A program made the translations under genes and the position numbers. A stretch of DNA of 64,000 nt from Ampelocalamus luodianensis (Eukaryota > Streptophyta > Magnoliopsida > Poales > Poaceae): contig CM070619.1 in assembly GCA_036346255.1 (NCBI GenBank), forward strand, positions 42,104,342-42,168,341, in the 5' to 3' direction. Shown in pieces: positions 11,908 through 23,382 of this stretch. The notes beneath the pieces were generated by a model, which ran no database searches, was not told where the DNA came from, and saw only the letters and a program-made list of their open reading frames with translations. How positions within the stretch are numbered: position 1 is the stretch's first letter; every line of letters begins with the position of its first letter.

Positions 11908-13252
11908 TGTAACAACCCTAATTTGTATAGTTTTTGAAAAATTTTAAAGTTTAAAAATAACCATTTGATTTTGTTAAAGTTGCAAAAGCTTAACCTGGAA
12001 TTTAGAAATCAAAAACTATTTAACTTGAATTAAACAGACTTCAATTAAATTAAAAAGTTAGTTTATTTGAGTTTTCTAGATTTTATTTGGATTTTAAGTC
12101 TTTTCTAGCTTTTTCTGGATTTTAGAAAATGGTTTTTCCTTTGTCCCGAAATTAAAATCTATTTTATTTGAAAAATAAAAGCTAAAGTATAGTTAAAAGT
12201 ATTTTTATTAAGTTCTAAATAATTCAAGGGACTTTTGTGAATTTTCCTAGAATTTTTAGACTTTATTAAATATTTTCTAAAAATATTTTTTCCTTTCTAG
12301 CATTTCTTTATTCGAAAATGCATTTTAAAATCTCCTTAACCTCTTGGGCCGAATCCCTCTCGGCCCATTCCTCTGTTCCCCTTATGCGGCCTGCTCCAGC
12401 CTACTCCCGCGTGCGCCTGTGCCTTCCCTCCTTGTGAGCCGTCCGATCAAGATCAGACGGCCTCGATCACGTCGCACATTCGGAGGCACCGATCGCCTCG
12501 TCCATTGTGGACCGTCCGATTGAAATCGGACGGCCCTCGACTTCGAACCCCCGCGTATCTCTCTCTCTCTCTCCTTCTCGATGACAGGTGGGGCCCACCT
12601 ATCAACTTCGTCGTCTTCCTCGCCTGTCGTCTTCCTCGTGTGACAACGCGCATGTTCGCGCATGGTTGGGAAGTTCACTTGTTGTTTTCCAAGAAAGTTG
12701 ATTACTTATGTATTAATCTTTTAAATCGCGCTTTTACAATCTACTTACCGTATTTACTATCAATACCGCTTTCTGTAAATTAAACATGAAGCTATCCTTA
12801 TCAAGCCTAGCATGAATAATAATTGCATACTTTTCCTTGCGGCTTGCTGAGTACATTCAAAGTACTCACGGCTTTATGCCCTCTGGTTTATCAGTCGCGG
12901 AAGATGACCCAGGAAGCTCAGAGTTCTATGAAGGGGAGGGGAGTACTTCGAGGATTATGCGAACTAGGTCACGTCCTCCACTCGATTGCATGTGGGCATG
13001 TCGGCTGACCACCAATAGATATTTTGGGTTCCGCTGCAAGTTATCTTTTGTTGTTAAGCCCTGCGTGGCAACTCTATAAGACTTGACCATAAGGTCCTTT
13101 GCTACTAAGTAATATTAATTTGTCCGCTTCATCGTTATTTGGTTGTATGGTTATGACTACATCTATGTTGTAACTGTACGAGCTAGCTACTGATCTAGGT
13201 CTAGTTCAGAATGCACAGAGGGTTCTGGGGTTGCTTACCCGGGGTCCCGACA
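11908..13252 (+). repeat. 3' LTR of the chromovirus, internally deleted (1,345 bp)
   Basis: It starts TGTAACAACC after a purine-rich tract and ends CCGACA. It aligns to the 5' LTR up to about 12660 and again from there to the end, but skips the 5' LTR segment from about 1675 to 3550. The missing part holds the TATA box and the palindrome. A 5-bp insertion near 12943 also distinguishes it from the 5' copy. Confidence 0.92.
12849..12867 (+). other. Conserved LTR stem-loop (chromovirus 3' LTR)
   Basis: GAGTAC, a 7-nt loop, GTACTC, identical to the copy in the 5' LTR. It is retained although the upstream 1.9 kb of this LTR was lost. Confidence 0.6.
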
Positions 13253-13257
13253 ATGAC

Positions 13258-14885
13258 ATACTGAAGTTGATCACCTTGCGGTGTTACCAACAAAGCCTTT
13301 AAGCTCGTGGGAGCCATTGAAACACAGTGTCCAATGGTCGTCTAGCTCTAGAGTTACTTGAGGTTGATCCTCAATGTTCGTCCATTTAGCCACAAAGTCA
13401 GCCAAGACTTGGCTTTTTATGTCTGTTTGGGCAGTGAAAGGAAGATCAAATTCTCCAAGTTCTACTGCCCATTTGGCTATGCAACCTGTCACTTCTTGGT
13501 TATGAAGTATATTCCCAAGGGGAAAATATGAAGGCACGGTAATCTTATGAGACTGAAAATAATGTCTCAGTTTACTGGAAGTCATCAGAAGAGCATAAAT
13601 TAGTTTTTGAACTTTATGATATCTTTCCTTTGGTCCATGTAAGAACTCACTTACGTAGTAGACAGGTCGTTGAGACCCTTCCCTTTCTGCAATAAGTACT
13701 GTACTGACCACATTTGTCGTTGCGGCCAAGTAAACTAGTAAAAGTTCACCTTCTAAAGGAGAAACCAATACTAGAGGATTTGAAATATAAGCTTTTAAGC
13801 CTTCAAAGGCTTTGTCAGCTTCTTCGGACCATTGAAACTTTTTGTTACTTTTGCGGATTACCTTAAAGAAAGGTAAACCATATTCTCCCGATCGAGAAAT
13901 GAAATGACTAAGAGCCACCATTTGACCAGTTAAGGCTTGAACCTCCTTTAGAGTGGAAGGTGGTCGTAGTTGTTCAATGGCACGAATTTTCTCTGGCTTG
14001 ACTTGAATCCCACGAGAACAAACAAGGAAACCAAGCAACTTGCCATAACTAACCTCAAAAGTTCATTTTTTAGGATTAAGCTTCATTCCATGTTTGTTTA
14101 TATTTTCGATGGTCTCTGTGAGATCCTTCAAATGGTCACACTTAGTACTACTTTTTACAACGAGGTTGTCTACATAGGCCTCTAAATTACGCCATAGCTG
14201 ACTACTGAAGGTTTTCTGCATCAAATGTTGTTACGTGGCTCCAATATTTTTTAACCCGAACGACATCTTGACATAGCAGTAGACGCCAAAGAGTGTGATG
14301 AAGGCAGTCTTCTCTTCATCTTTTTTTCGCCATACTGATATGATGGTATCCAGAATAAGCATCAAGAAAACTCATCAGTTCGCAACCCACAATAGAATCA
14401 ACTAACTGGTCAATGCGAGGCAAAGGGAAGTCATCCTTTGAGTAAGCAATGTTTAAACTGATAAAATCTACGCACATGCGCCACTTACCGTTAGATTTCT
14501 TGACCAGGACCGGATTTGTAAGCCATTCGAGGTGATCTACCTCCCGAATGAAGCCATCTTCAAGTAGCTTATCGAGCTCCGCTCTGATGGCCTCTTGACG
14601 ATCCAGGGCGAAGCGTCTCAGTCTTTGTTTGATTGGTTTTTTCTTAGACTGGATGGCTAGCCTGTGCTCAATCACTTGCCTTGAGACTCTGGGAATATCA
14701 GATGGCTTCCACACAAAGACATCCGAGTTGGCCCGGAGGAAGGTGAGGAGCAAGTCTTCCTATTTTTCACTCAATCCCGCACCAATCTGGACTGTCTTGG
14801 ATTGGTCTTCGGGGCTGAGTGGCACTATCTTTACCTGCTCATTGGGCTAAGGAGTAGCCTTGACTTTCGCAGCCTTCCCTATTTT
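13258..14885 (-). pseudogene. Reverse transcriptase and RNase H of the Tat-lineage element
   Basis: On the minus strand, 14753-14316 gives the fingers and palm of reverse transcriptase, including NPVLVKKSNGKWRMCVD and FLDAYSGYHHI. After a frame change, about 14185-14160 reads AYVDNLVVKS where YVDD is expected, so the second catalytic aspartate is Asn. The ORF 14038-13271 continues with GFLVCSRGIQVKPEK, the RNase H connection and RNase H, ending in the first strand of the second RNase H (WTLCFNGS). That domain resumes at 922. Stops and frameshifts separate the parts. Confidence 0.85.
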
Positions 14886-15122
14886 ATCCTCTAAAGTAAG
14901 ATCTTTTAGAGGTAACTGATTAACAAGTTGTAGTGACTTACGATCACATAAAAGCGTGACTGCCTGGTCACCTGTTATCACAATTGCGCCCTTTGGCCCA
15001 GGAATCTTGATCTTCTAGTAGGCGTGGTATGTAGCTGCCATAAACTTTGTTAGAGATGGTCTCCCCAAAATTGCATTATAGGCAGACTCGAAATTAACCA
15101 CTTCAAAAGTGATCAGTTCAGT

Positions 15123-15563
15123 TCAAAAATTAGTAGCCGTACCGAAGGTTACTGGTAACACTACTTGTCCTATTGGTGTGACAGATATACCTGGCACTAT
15201 CCCATAAAAGGGACATGTCATTGGTTTAATCTTAGAACGAGGAATTTTCATCTCATGTGAGGTATTAATAAATAACAGGTCTAAAGGACTACCACTGTCT
15301 ATTAATATTCTCCCTACTTTGTAATTACTTATGGTAGGAGAAACTACTAAAGGTAATTTACGAGAACCAGACATACCTTTAGGGATGTCCTCCTTAGTGA
15401 AGGTCAGAGAGGTCTCTGACCACTTGGGGTATTCTGGACGACCAGGTGGAATCTCAATGTTGTTGACGTCCCTCCATGCCGCCTTGTACTGCCGCTTGGA
15501 GGTGTTGGCAGCCGAACCCCTGTAAATGACATTGACATGGTGAACTATCCTTTGAAACAGCAT
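15123..15563 (-). pseudogene. Aspartic protease region of the Tat-lineage element
   Basis: The 146-residue frame contains LIDSGSPLDLLF, an aspartic protease active-site motif of the D-S-G type, followed by the hydrophobic strands expected of retroviral-type proteases. It lies between gag and reverse transcriptase in the correct order. The open frame ends at 15123; the linker to reverse transcriptase (15122-14885) contains stops. Confidence 0.75.
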
Positions 15564-15599
15564 CTATGTGTCCTTGTCATTGTTTTGGACCACTCGTGG

Positions 15600-17045
15600 T
15601 CAGCTGTCCTCTGGTGGGACAGGCATTAGGCCTTTCCCATTGTAGTATTCCTCCATATGCTTCTACCAAGTACGGTAGTTGCGGAGGTCATGTCCAGGGA
15701 CTTTATGCAATGGGCACCAATGCTCATTGCTCCTAGACGTATTTGCAGACTGTGGGGCAGCACGGTCGTTTGAACGACCTCCTTGCCTCCTTTTGGTCCA
15801 AGGCCCCTTGTTTTTGTCGTAGGGTGGTCGTTGGTCAATGGCTGCGACCTCCATGGTGAATTGCTTGGACCTCCCCTTCTCCTTCTTCTTGGGTTTCCTT
15901 TGCTGCTCGTGGAGCCTTCGGACCTCTTGGAGTTCTTTTCTTTGACCTCCTCGAGGCCTGGCTGAGGCGGGGTGGTCCCTTATCCACCATTCGGTTCCAC
16001 TCCACTACCTCATTGGCATCGGAGTACTAATCGGCCTTGTCAAAGAGTTCTAACACAAACCTAGGTGGGTTGATGTTAAGATCTTCTGTGAACCTTCGAT
16101 ATCTCACCGCCTGTTTAAAAGCTTGAACCACAGAGTAATCAGAAACATTTGGGATAGTATTACGGACTTCTATGAAACGTTTTACGAATTGATATAAATT
16201 TTCGTCAGGGGTTTGGCAGAGCTGATGCAAATCATCCTCCTTCCCCAGTTCTGTAACAACTTTTGAAATTGTTTTGCAATGCATTACAAAGCACCTCCCA
16301 GTTATATATGGATCCCTTAGGCTGGTTGAACAACCAGGTCCTGGCGGAACCCTTTAGAACCATGGGCAAATAATTGGGCATTACCTTTTCATCAGCTCCA
16401 GCAACCTGAATGGTGGTAATGTAGATTGGAGGAACTCTGACGGGTTTTGCGTCCCGTCAAATGTTTCCATACTTTCTAACTTGAACTTCTCTGGCCAAGT
16501 AACATCCCTTAGCCCGAGAGAGAAAGCTTTACAACCTGCATAGGGTCCAACACATTGTCATATATTGCAACGATTATTACGACCAGCAAGAGATCTGGGA
16601 TATCTACTTTGTCCCAAAAAATGAGTGTCATGCTCACCTTGGCCTTGGACGTGACGGCCAGGAACACCATCACTCTAACCTTGACTTCGTCTTCTAGATG
16701 AGGACCCTTCTAAGCGAGAGTCCGTCTGGGAAAGCGTAGTATGCGATTGGGTGGAGATATTCTCCACGACATCCTGCAGCTCTGGTGCAATAGCACGTAT
16801 TACTTTCACTCCTTGCTCCAAAGTTAATCCTTCCGGAAGGTGTGCAATGGCATTCGCTAAGTAGTGAACACGCTCCGCAGGGGAATCCTCCTGTGTGGGG
16901 GGTTAATAAGGCATTTGGATTCCTTACCATCGTTGCCTGTGGTAGCGGTGTATGCATCGCCCGTTGTAGCACCCTTGTTGAGGATCCAGGGGCGTCTTCA
17001 TAGTAGTGTTGGCGAACCTGTGAGATGTGCGCTTGTGTGGCGGCA
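15600..17045 (-). pseudogene. gag, C-terminal part, of the Tat-lineage element
   Basis: Reading right to left: a low-similarity segment (16972-16694), a gag core (16284-16027, including LGKEDDLHQLCQTPDENLYQF), a charged linker, and a variant zinc-knuckle region near 15720 reading WCPLHKVPGHDLRNY. Frames change several times. The N-terminal part of the same gag is at 23383-23930, beyond the solo LTR insertion. Confidence 0.7.
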
Positions 17046-17353
17046 TGTCAGGACCCGGGATTAACATCCCAAATCCGCTGTGCATTTCTAAACTAGTCCC
17101 ATGATCAGTAGTTAGTTCACACAGTAAACAAATATGGTAACAAATTCATATCACAACTTTATTAATAACCAACAGAGTTTATTACAAAGAGGCTTACAAG
17201 CCAGCAATAAATAACACAGTGAAAGACGAAGAAGAAGTAGTAGAGTCTAACAATCTGCCACAGGCAATCGACTGGGGAAGCGGCCTAGTCATCGAGATCC
17301 ACACCAGTTATGAAGTCCTTCTCCTCTGAAATTTGTTTGCATAAAGCAAGTAT

Positions 17354-17372
17354 GAGCACAACTACCGTGCTC
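17354..17372 (-). other. Conserved LTR stem-loop with compensatory change
   Basis: GAGCAC, a 7-nt loop, GTGCTC. Compared with GAGTAC/GTACTC in the other LTRs, one T-A pair is replaced by C-G on both sides, so pairing is kept. It lies 308 bp from the LTR 3' end. Confidence 0.6.
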
Positions 17373-17719
17373 GCAAGTTACACCCGTCAAATAACAGAAT
17401 GACATGCATACATGGATGTAACAAAGGGTGGCTTATAGGGTTATTTGTGCAAAAATAGCATTTTACGTTAATTACAATACTAAGTTCAGAAGCTCAAGTT
17501 TTATAATATCTAAAATTGAGTTTTAATTGAAATAATAAAGCTAGTGTAGGCACCAACCAAACACTACCTTAAACACGAGCACCAACCCGGGGCTTCAACC
17601 CATAACTTTTCTCATGGACACCCATCCATGTCAAAACTGTTTTACAAAAATATTTTGAAATCAAAACCAGAGTCTAACTTTGAGTGGCTTTGCTAGCATG
17701 TCCATGACCGTGGACTCGG

Positions 17720-17731
17720 CTATTCGAATAG
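17720..17731. promoter_or_regulatory. Conserved LTR palindrome CTATTCGAATAG (outer solo LTR)
   Basis: The same palindrome with the same neighbouring ACTCTGCAGAGGTTGTACAG block, on the minus strand. Its distance to the stem-loop (348 bp) is similar to the distance in the other LTRs. Confidence 0.6.
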
Positions 17732-18184
17732 TTCTTTAACACTCTGCAGAGGTTGTACAGCTTTACCCACAAGAGATAATCAACTTTTAATGTCCGTCTG
17801 ACACACTTCCGAAGGTGTGCGACTGTCGAGACCGGATTTCTGAATCCGAACCCTCTGTGTAATTCTGCACCAGTCCCATGATCAGTAGCTAGTGCACATA
17901 TTGGAAACATTGTTGATAACAAATTCGAATCACGAACAACATTAATAAACAACTGAATATCAGCCTTATGGCCACTTATTACAAAAGAGGTTGAAAGACC
18001 TTGAGTCTTACAGCAGCGAAAACAAAAAATGATAAACTCCGAGTGATGGCCCATCAAATTGCCCACCGGCATTGAGCGCAACCTAGTACTCCGGGTATCC
18101 TTCGTCAAAGCCACAAGCGAAGTAGTCGTAATCCTCCTCCTTGTCGTTGAAGGCTTCTGAGATTTAATTATGAGTGTAGCATGT

Positions 18185-18201
18185 GAGTACATAAAGTACT
18201 C
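18185..18201 (-). other. Conserved LTR stem-loop (nested solo LTR)
   Basis: GAGTAC, a 5-nt loop, GTACTC, 361 bp from the LTR 3' end. Confidence 0.6.
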
Positions 18202-18557
18202 CGTGAGTCTTGGGCAACATGCATATGCATAGCTTTAACAAATGATGCTTATATGGTTCTTTTGTACAAAGCAATATTTTAAGTTCAAACAATTTTTATA
18301 AAGCACATTTGACAAAAGTAGTTTCAATAAATAAATTAATTGTATTACTAGTGGAGGTTCTAGCTACCAACAACTAGCATCAAGTCTCTAGCTGCCAAGG
18401 TTTTCAGAATAGGGCTCTAGCTGCTCAACTGGCTCTAGCTGCTAGAAACTACCCAAGAGTCCCAACTGCTCCCGTTCCCAAAATTTACTCTTTTAAAATC
18501 AAAACTAAAATCTACCATGTGAAAACGCACCTTGCTCGCCCTTGACCATGGGCACGG

Positions 18558-18569
18558 CTATTCGAATAG
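18558..18569. promoter_or_regulatory. Conserved LTR palindrome CTATTCGAATAG (nested solo LTR)
   Basis: Identical palindrome with the ACACTCTGCAGAGGTTGTAC neighbour, as in the outer solo LTR and the chromovirus LTR. Confidence 0.6.
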
Positions 18570-21500
18570 TTTTACACTCTGCAGAGGTTGTACAGCTTGA
18601 CCCACAAGAGATGATCGCCTGATATACCACACGTTTCCTTTGACGTGTGAATCAAGGAGAAACCATCACAAGGCTTTTACAAAGCTTCCTTTTGACTCGG
18701 TTCTGCCCGCTAAGGTTTCACCTTCCTGGCCCCCTCTTGCGCCATGTGAATCAGCACACACCACCATGACAGAACCGACTCAAAATTTTGCTAACTAGTT
18801 GGCCAAGGTCGTTCCCATTTTGGACATGTGGTTGTACGGTAGTGCTCAGTTTGGGTAGTCACAAGCATCAGTCCTTAATATGACTTAGGCGGGACTAACA
18901 CAATACAAGATTTCGTGCTCTAGCTGTACCCGCCTGATCTTACCATCCACCCAAGTCTAAAACATATTTTCATCATTATATTTTATTTTCCAAACACTAA
19001 CATTACCTAATGTCATACATTTTCCAAAGAAAGCATAAAGTGTAATAAAGATTTTTCCCTCCCAGGGGTTGAATAAGATCGAAAAGCATGTCAAAGCAAT
19101 TCTACCGTGTTTAACTATTCCGCAATATTGTAAATAATATTGCAGAATTACTATGCTAAGGCTACAAAGGTATAGGGTACAATTATCAAGGATGACTTTA
19201 GCAAATTTTAGGTTTAACTAACAACTACACTTTGAACTTATCAATATGTATGAATTAGCAATGCATAATACTTTGAAAACTAAAAACATAATTTAGAAAT
19301 TGTAGGTACAAAATGGTCAAAGGAGACTCGCCTTTAGTGACGTTGGAGGTAAGCGCTTCCTGTTGATCCAAACTTGCGTCGGCGACGTCGGACTCTACAC
19401 GCGTGCAACGGACCAAATAAATAGCAGAAAATAAATAAAATCCAAAAATTACAAAATAAATACTAGAAGTAGAGAACGAATTTGGACGAATTTAGGAGGA
19501 ACAATCAACGGATTTGGAGCTTGTATGCGAGAGAACGAATTTTTGGAAAGTATTAAATGTGCATGTACAAAGCTCAAAGTGGAAGACTAGATAATATGGC
19601 ACTGTGCATGGCCATGCAACGAACAGAAAGCTTCCAACCGAATAGAAATGGAAATCATGGAGTCGGCAGCACAAGGTGGCCAAGGACTGGCCGGCAAACC
19701 ATGAAAATGGAACTCCATGAACACGGCCTACCCTCAGGTGGCAATGGTTCGACCGGAGAAACTCTGTAGCGGTGGCGGCGCAAGCTTGGGCGGCGGCGCG
19801 CACACGAGAACGGCGGTTCAAGTGATTCTGAAACTTTGGAGGGAGTGCAAAGAAGACGATGAAGAGATAGCATGCCAATTTATAGCCTCAACCGTGAGTC
19901 AAAACGTCGGGTAGACAATGAAGCACAGGCGACTGTTCGGTTTGGAAACGGATGAAACGCAGCGGGTGCACTGAAGGGTTGCGCAATGAAGGCATAGCAT
20001 CGTGGCAGAGGTTAATGCAGCCGTTTCCCTTCAAATGAAATCGAATTTAAAGCTTTGAATGAGAAGAAATGGTGGTGGCCACCATTAATGGCAGATGGAG
20101 CTCTCAAGCCTTGGTTGCACTGCGTGGGAGCGCGGGAGAGGGGAGGGACGGCGCGGTGAGGGCGGCGTCGACGGCCGGAGGCGGCGAGGGTGGCGACCAC
20201 GGAGGCGGCGAGGCCATGGAGAGGCTCTCAGCTGGAATAAAAGAGAGAGAAAAGAACTTGCATGCTTCGGGAGGAAGAAGAGTATTTTGGGAGATAGAAG
20301 TAAATATAGGATAAAAGAATTGGAGATGGAGTATAAACAATTGAAACCAAACCTCATGTTGGCAGTGTATGCATGCATAGGCTTTGGGTTAAGCGAGCAT
20401 TGCTCAGGAGCAATCTTGGGATGGGTGACCCGATGAGAAGTTATTTTTTATATAAATTTTTTTTTAGAAAAAGAGAGAAGTGCAACAAATAAATAAATTG
20501 AACCAAGAAATTGGAACAAATATCTTTCTATGGATTTGAATTTGAATTTTCGGAATAAGGAATTTGAATTTTAGATTGGAAATGGAGTTTTGGAATTTGA
20601 GATTTCGATCCAGAATTACACATAAAATACAAATAAGATCCAAATAAAATCTAGACAATTTTAATTAATTAATTTGAAATTAAATTTTAGAGAAAGCGAA
20701 TTTTGGGATGTTACAGTGACTAAGTGATCATCACGAGGCCTTTACAATACGCTATTCCACCATAGTCCTCCCTCGCTAAGGTTTCACCCCCTTTAGACTA
20801 CCCGTCCGCAGGGTTCAGACCCCCTCTTGCGCTAGGTGGGACTATCAAAGGTCATGAAAGACTACCCACCGCATCAATAGGAACGACTATGATGGAACTT
20901 TGCAAATTAATCAGCCAAGTCCTGCTCATACAGGACATGTGGTAGTACGATGTGGCTTAGCAAGGTGCGGCTCGAAAACTGGTCCTTAACTGACCCGGGC
21001 AACAACCAACAGAACCCTGGGCCTCAACCTACCTGGTTGAGCCCGTGCATAAACCTGCACCCACCAGACAACCAATTCGCCTAGGTCCAAACCATCATTT
21101 TATTTCATTTTCCAAAGTCATTTATAAAACTCCCATGACACACCAACGCCAATGGTACAATTTAAACAATATTTGATTTTTGGCTGAAATTCTCCCAAAT
21201 GAAACATGTTTGGTCTATAAGCATGGCTAAGCACAAATATTTTCCAAATGATCGTAGTCCATACTATTGTATCAACTAGGTTTTATCTAGGGTGACAATA
21301 TACTTGCTTCAATTATCAAAATTGGTCATACAAATGATTTTAGGCATAACTATAAATTTAAAACATGAATTTAAATTACTGAATATAAATAAGCATGCAA
21401 TAATAATTTAAAATAGAATTTAAATAATTTGAAATAATAGGATCGATATGATCAAGGGTATAACTTGACTTGCTTGATGAGGTGATGTTATTTTCCTTAA

Positions 21501-23382
21501 CAGGTCACCTAGTACTCACAAGTACTTTCTCCAGGTAGTCCAAGTGTACAATCACGATGATCATACAGTCAAAATCAATCCTCTTATGTGCTCTTCAAAC
21601 GGCGTCGAAATCTGACTCTCCGAAGTCGTCGAAATCTAATCGCGAAATAAGCCAAATTCAAATAAAATTCAAATAACAACTCAAATGAACTCGAAATTAA
21701 ATAATTTTGGTTTCGTTGGCTAGATCTCAATTTTATATGAATTTACAAATTTGAATGGACTCAATCAGAGTTCGGATGCAAAAGATATGGGCTTTGGAAG
21801 ATTGGAATTACATGAAATGATAGGTTTAGGGTTTTTCAGAAATTTGGGAATTATTTTTGTAAAGGAAATAGGCTTTATTGCGTAAGATGACATCAGCGAG
21901 GGAATTTCTTTTTCCCAGCCAAATTAATTTTCAACGAGAAAAGATAATGGGTCACTGACAGGTGGGCCCGCGGTCAATGGACCGGGTCCACGGCTTGGTC
22001 AACGTCCAGGGTGGATTGGGCTTATAGCAACAATGTTGCGGGGGTGTGAGCTGGCGAGCGCGCTGATTTGGCATCCTTGTAGGCAGCCATGTCGAACCCC
22101 AAGCTGATGTGGCGGTGAGGTGGCCGCCACGGTGGCGAGGGCGGCGGCAATGGTCGCCGGCGAACGGCAGCCCGGTGAAGGCCGGCGAGGGTACCAAAAT
22201 GACGAGGGGACTGTGGGGATCTTGGTGCTTACCGTGGCAGCGCAATGGCACGGAAGGAACGCCGGCGGCAAGGACTTTGGCGGCGGCGAGGTTCGGGCTC
22301 CGGTGAGGAAGGTGCTCTGGTGACTCCCGGGGCAAGAGAAGGTGCGCACGGGGTGCGTTGTGTCAAGGCGGTGCCGATGGTGTAGGTGGCGAGGACGCGG
22401 TGGCGGCGGCGCTAGGGGTGGTGGAGTACTTGCTGTCGGCGACGAGAAAAACTCCAAGTTCGGCGAGGTGGGCGCGAGGGAGGAGGGGTGAGTTGGGGGT
22501 TCTTGGTGAGGTGGAGAAGGCGGTCTCGGTGCTCCTTCTTATAGGAGCGGAGGGGGGCGGGAGGAGAAGGTAAATGCGGCGGCGATCTCGGCGGTCGTTG
22601 CACAATTCCGGTGAAAACACGCATGACAGAGGGAGAAATGGCCGGGAGAGGGCGGCGTGATAAGGGGGATTTAATGCGTGTGAATGCGCGCGAAGAGGGG
22701 GGAGGAAATCGCGGCGGAGACGAAGCTCCCGTGTGCGTGACAATGGTGGCCGTGCGTGCGGCTTCGCGCGAAGAAGAAAGGGGAAGGAGATGGCCCTGGC
22801 GGGTGGGCCCGAGCGAAGAGAGTGAGATGGGAGAATGATGGGTGGGGTCAGGGTGGTGAGAGAGAGATGGGGTGTGCGGGCGAGGCAGGCCGAACGGGCC
22901 GGGAGCGCATGGAAAGGAAATGGGCCAGGCGAAGGATTCGACCCAAAGAGGGTTTTGGGATTTTCAAATGATTTAGCTTTTTAATTAATCCAGTTAAATC
23001 AAAATAGCTTTCAAAAATAGTAAATTAAATCCAAAAATTATGAGAAAATTCACAAAAATTCTCTGAGGCATTTTGGATTTAACTAAAATAATTCCAACTT
23101 ATAATTGGTAATAGTTTTTGCACATAAATTTGTTTTGGCTTTAAAATATTTAGGAAAAAGCTTTTAAAAACTCAGAAAAATTCTAGAGATTAATTAAAAT
23201 TTTATTTTTCAGTTCAAGCCAAATAAAACTTCAAGAACTTCAAATAAATTTTACTTTTGACTTTTAAAATTTCAAAAATTCAAATAAAGCAATGAAATTC
23301 TATCAAATTTCAGAAAATCCAATAAAACAATAACTTTTATTTATTTTATTTTGGTAACATCACTTTGGGATGTTACACAGCA

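Larger units (their letters stand above)
928..13252 (+). mobile_element. Ty3/gypsy chromovirus, Tekay/Del-like (RIRE3/RIRE8 type), nonautonomous
   Basis: It starts TGCAACAACC and ends CCGACA, flanked by a perfect 5-bp target duplication ATGAC at 923-927 and 13253-13257. It has two LTRs, a Met-tRNA primer-binding site, part of gag, integrase with a chromo-like tail, and a polypurine tract before the 3' LTR. Protease, reverse transcriptase and RNase H are missing: gag joins directly to the integrase region at about 10500. A solo LTR at 4799-10177 splits gag. The family name is inferred from gag and integrase sequence and the roughly 3.2 kb LTR. Confidence 0.9.
17824..20715 (-). mobile_element. 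Solo LTR (2,892 bp) nested in the outer solo LTR
   Basis: On the + strand it begins TGTCGAGACCGG and ends GGGATGTTACA. Flanks GCGAC (17819-17823) and GTGAC (20716-20720) are a target duplication with one CpG-type transition. The host LTR continues across it without loss. It carries the palindrome at 18558 and stem-loop at 18185. Its 3' end resembles the chromovirus LTR end (shared AGCTACTGATCATGGGACT-like block), so it belongs to a third related family. Open frames at 19492-20436 are GC-rich LTR sequence with no domain. Confidence 0.85.
17046..23377 (-). mobile_element. Solo LTR (about 3.4 kb) inserted in gag, itself interrupted
   Basis: On the + strand it begins TGTCAGGACCC and ends GGATGTTACA. 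The flanks CGGCA (17041-17045) and CAGCA (23378-23382) form a target duplication with one CpG-type transition. Removing the nested LTR at 17824-20715 leaves 3,435 bp, close to the chromovirus LTR length. The segments at 17740-17823 and 20721-20760 match the chromovirus LTR at 3343-3440, so the two families are related. No coding domain is present; the GC-rich open frames at 21950-22970 lie in LTR sequence. Confidence 0.85.

Noticed and set aside
19492..22970. GC-rich ORFs of up to 152 codons
   Set aside because: They fall inside the two solo LTRs and show only low-complexity Arg/Pro/Ser-rich translations.
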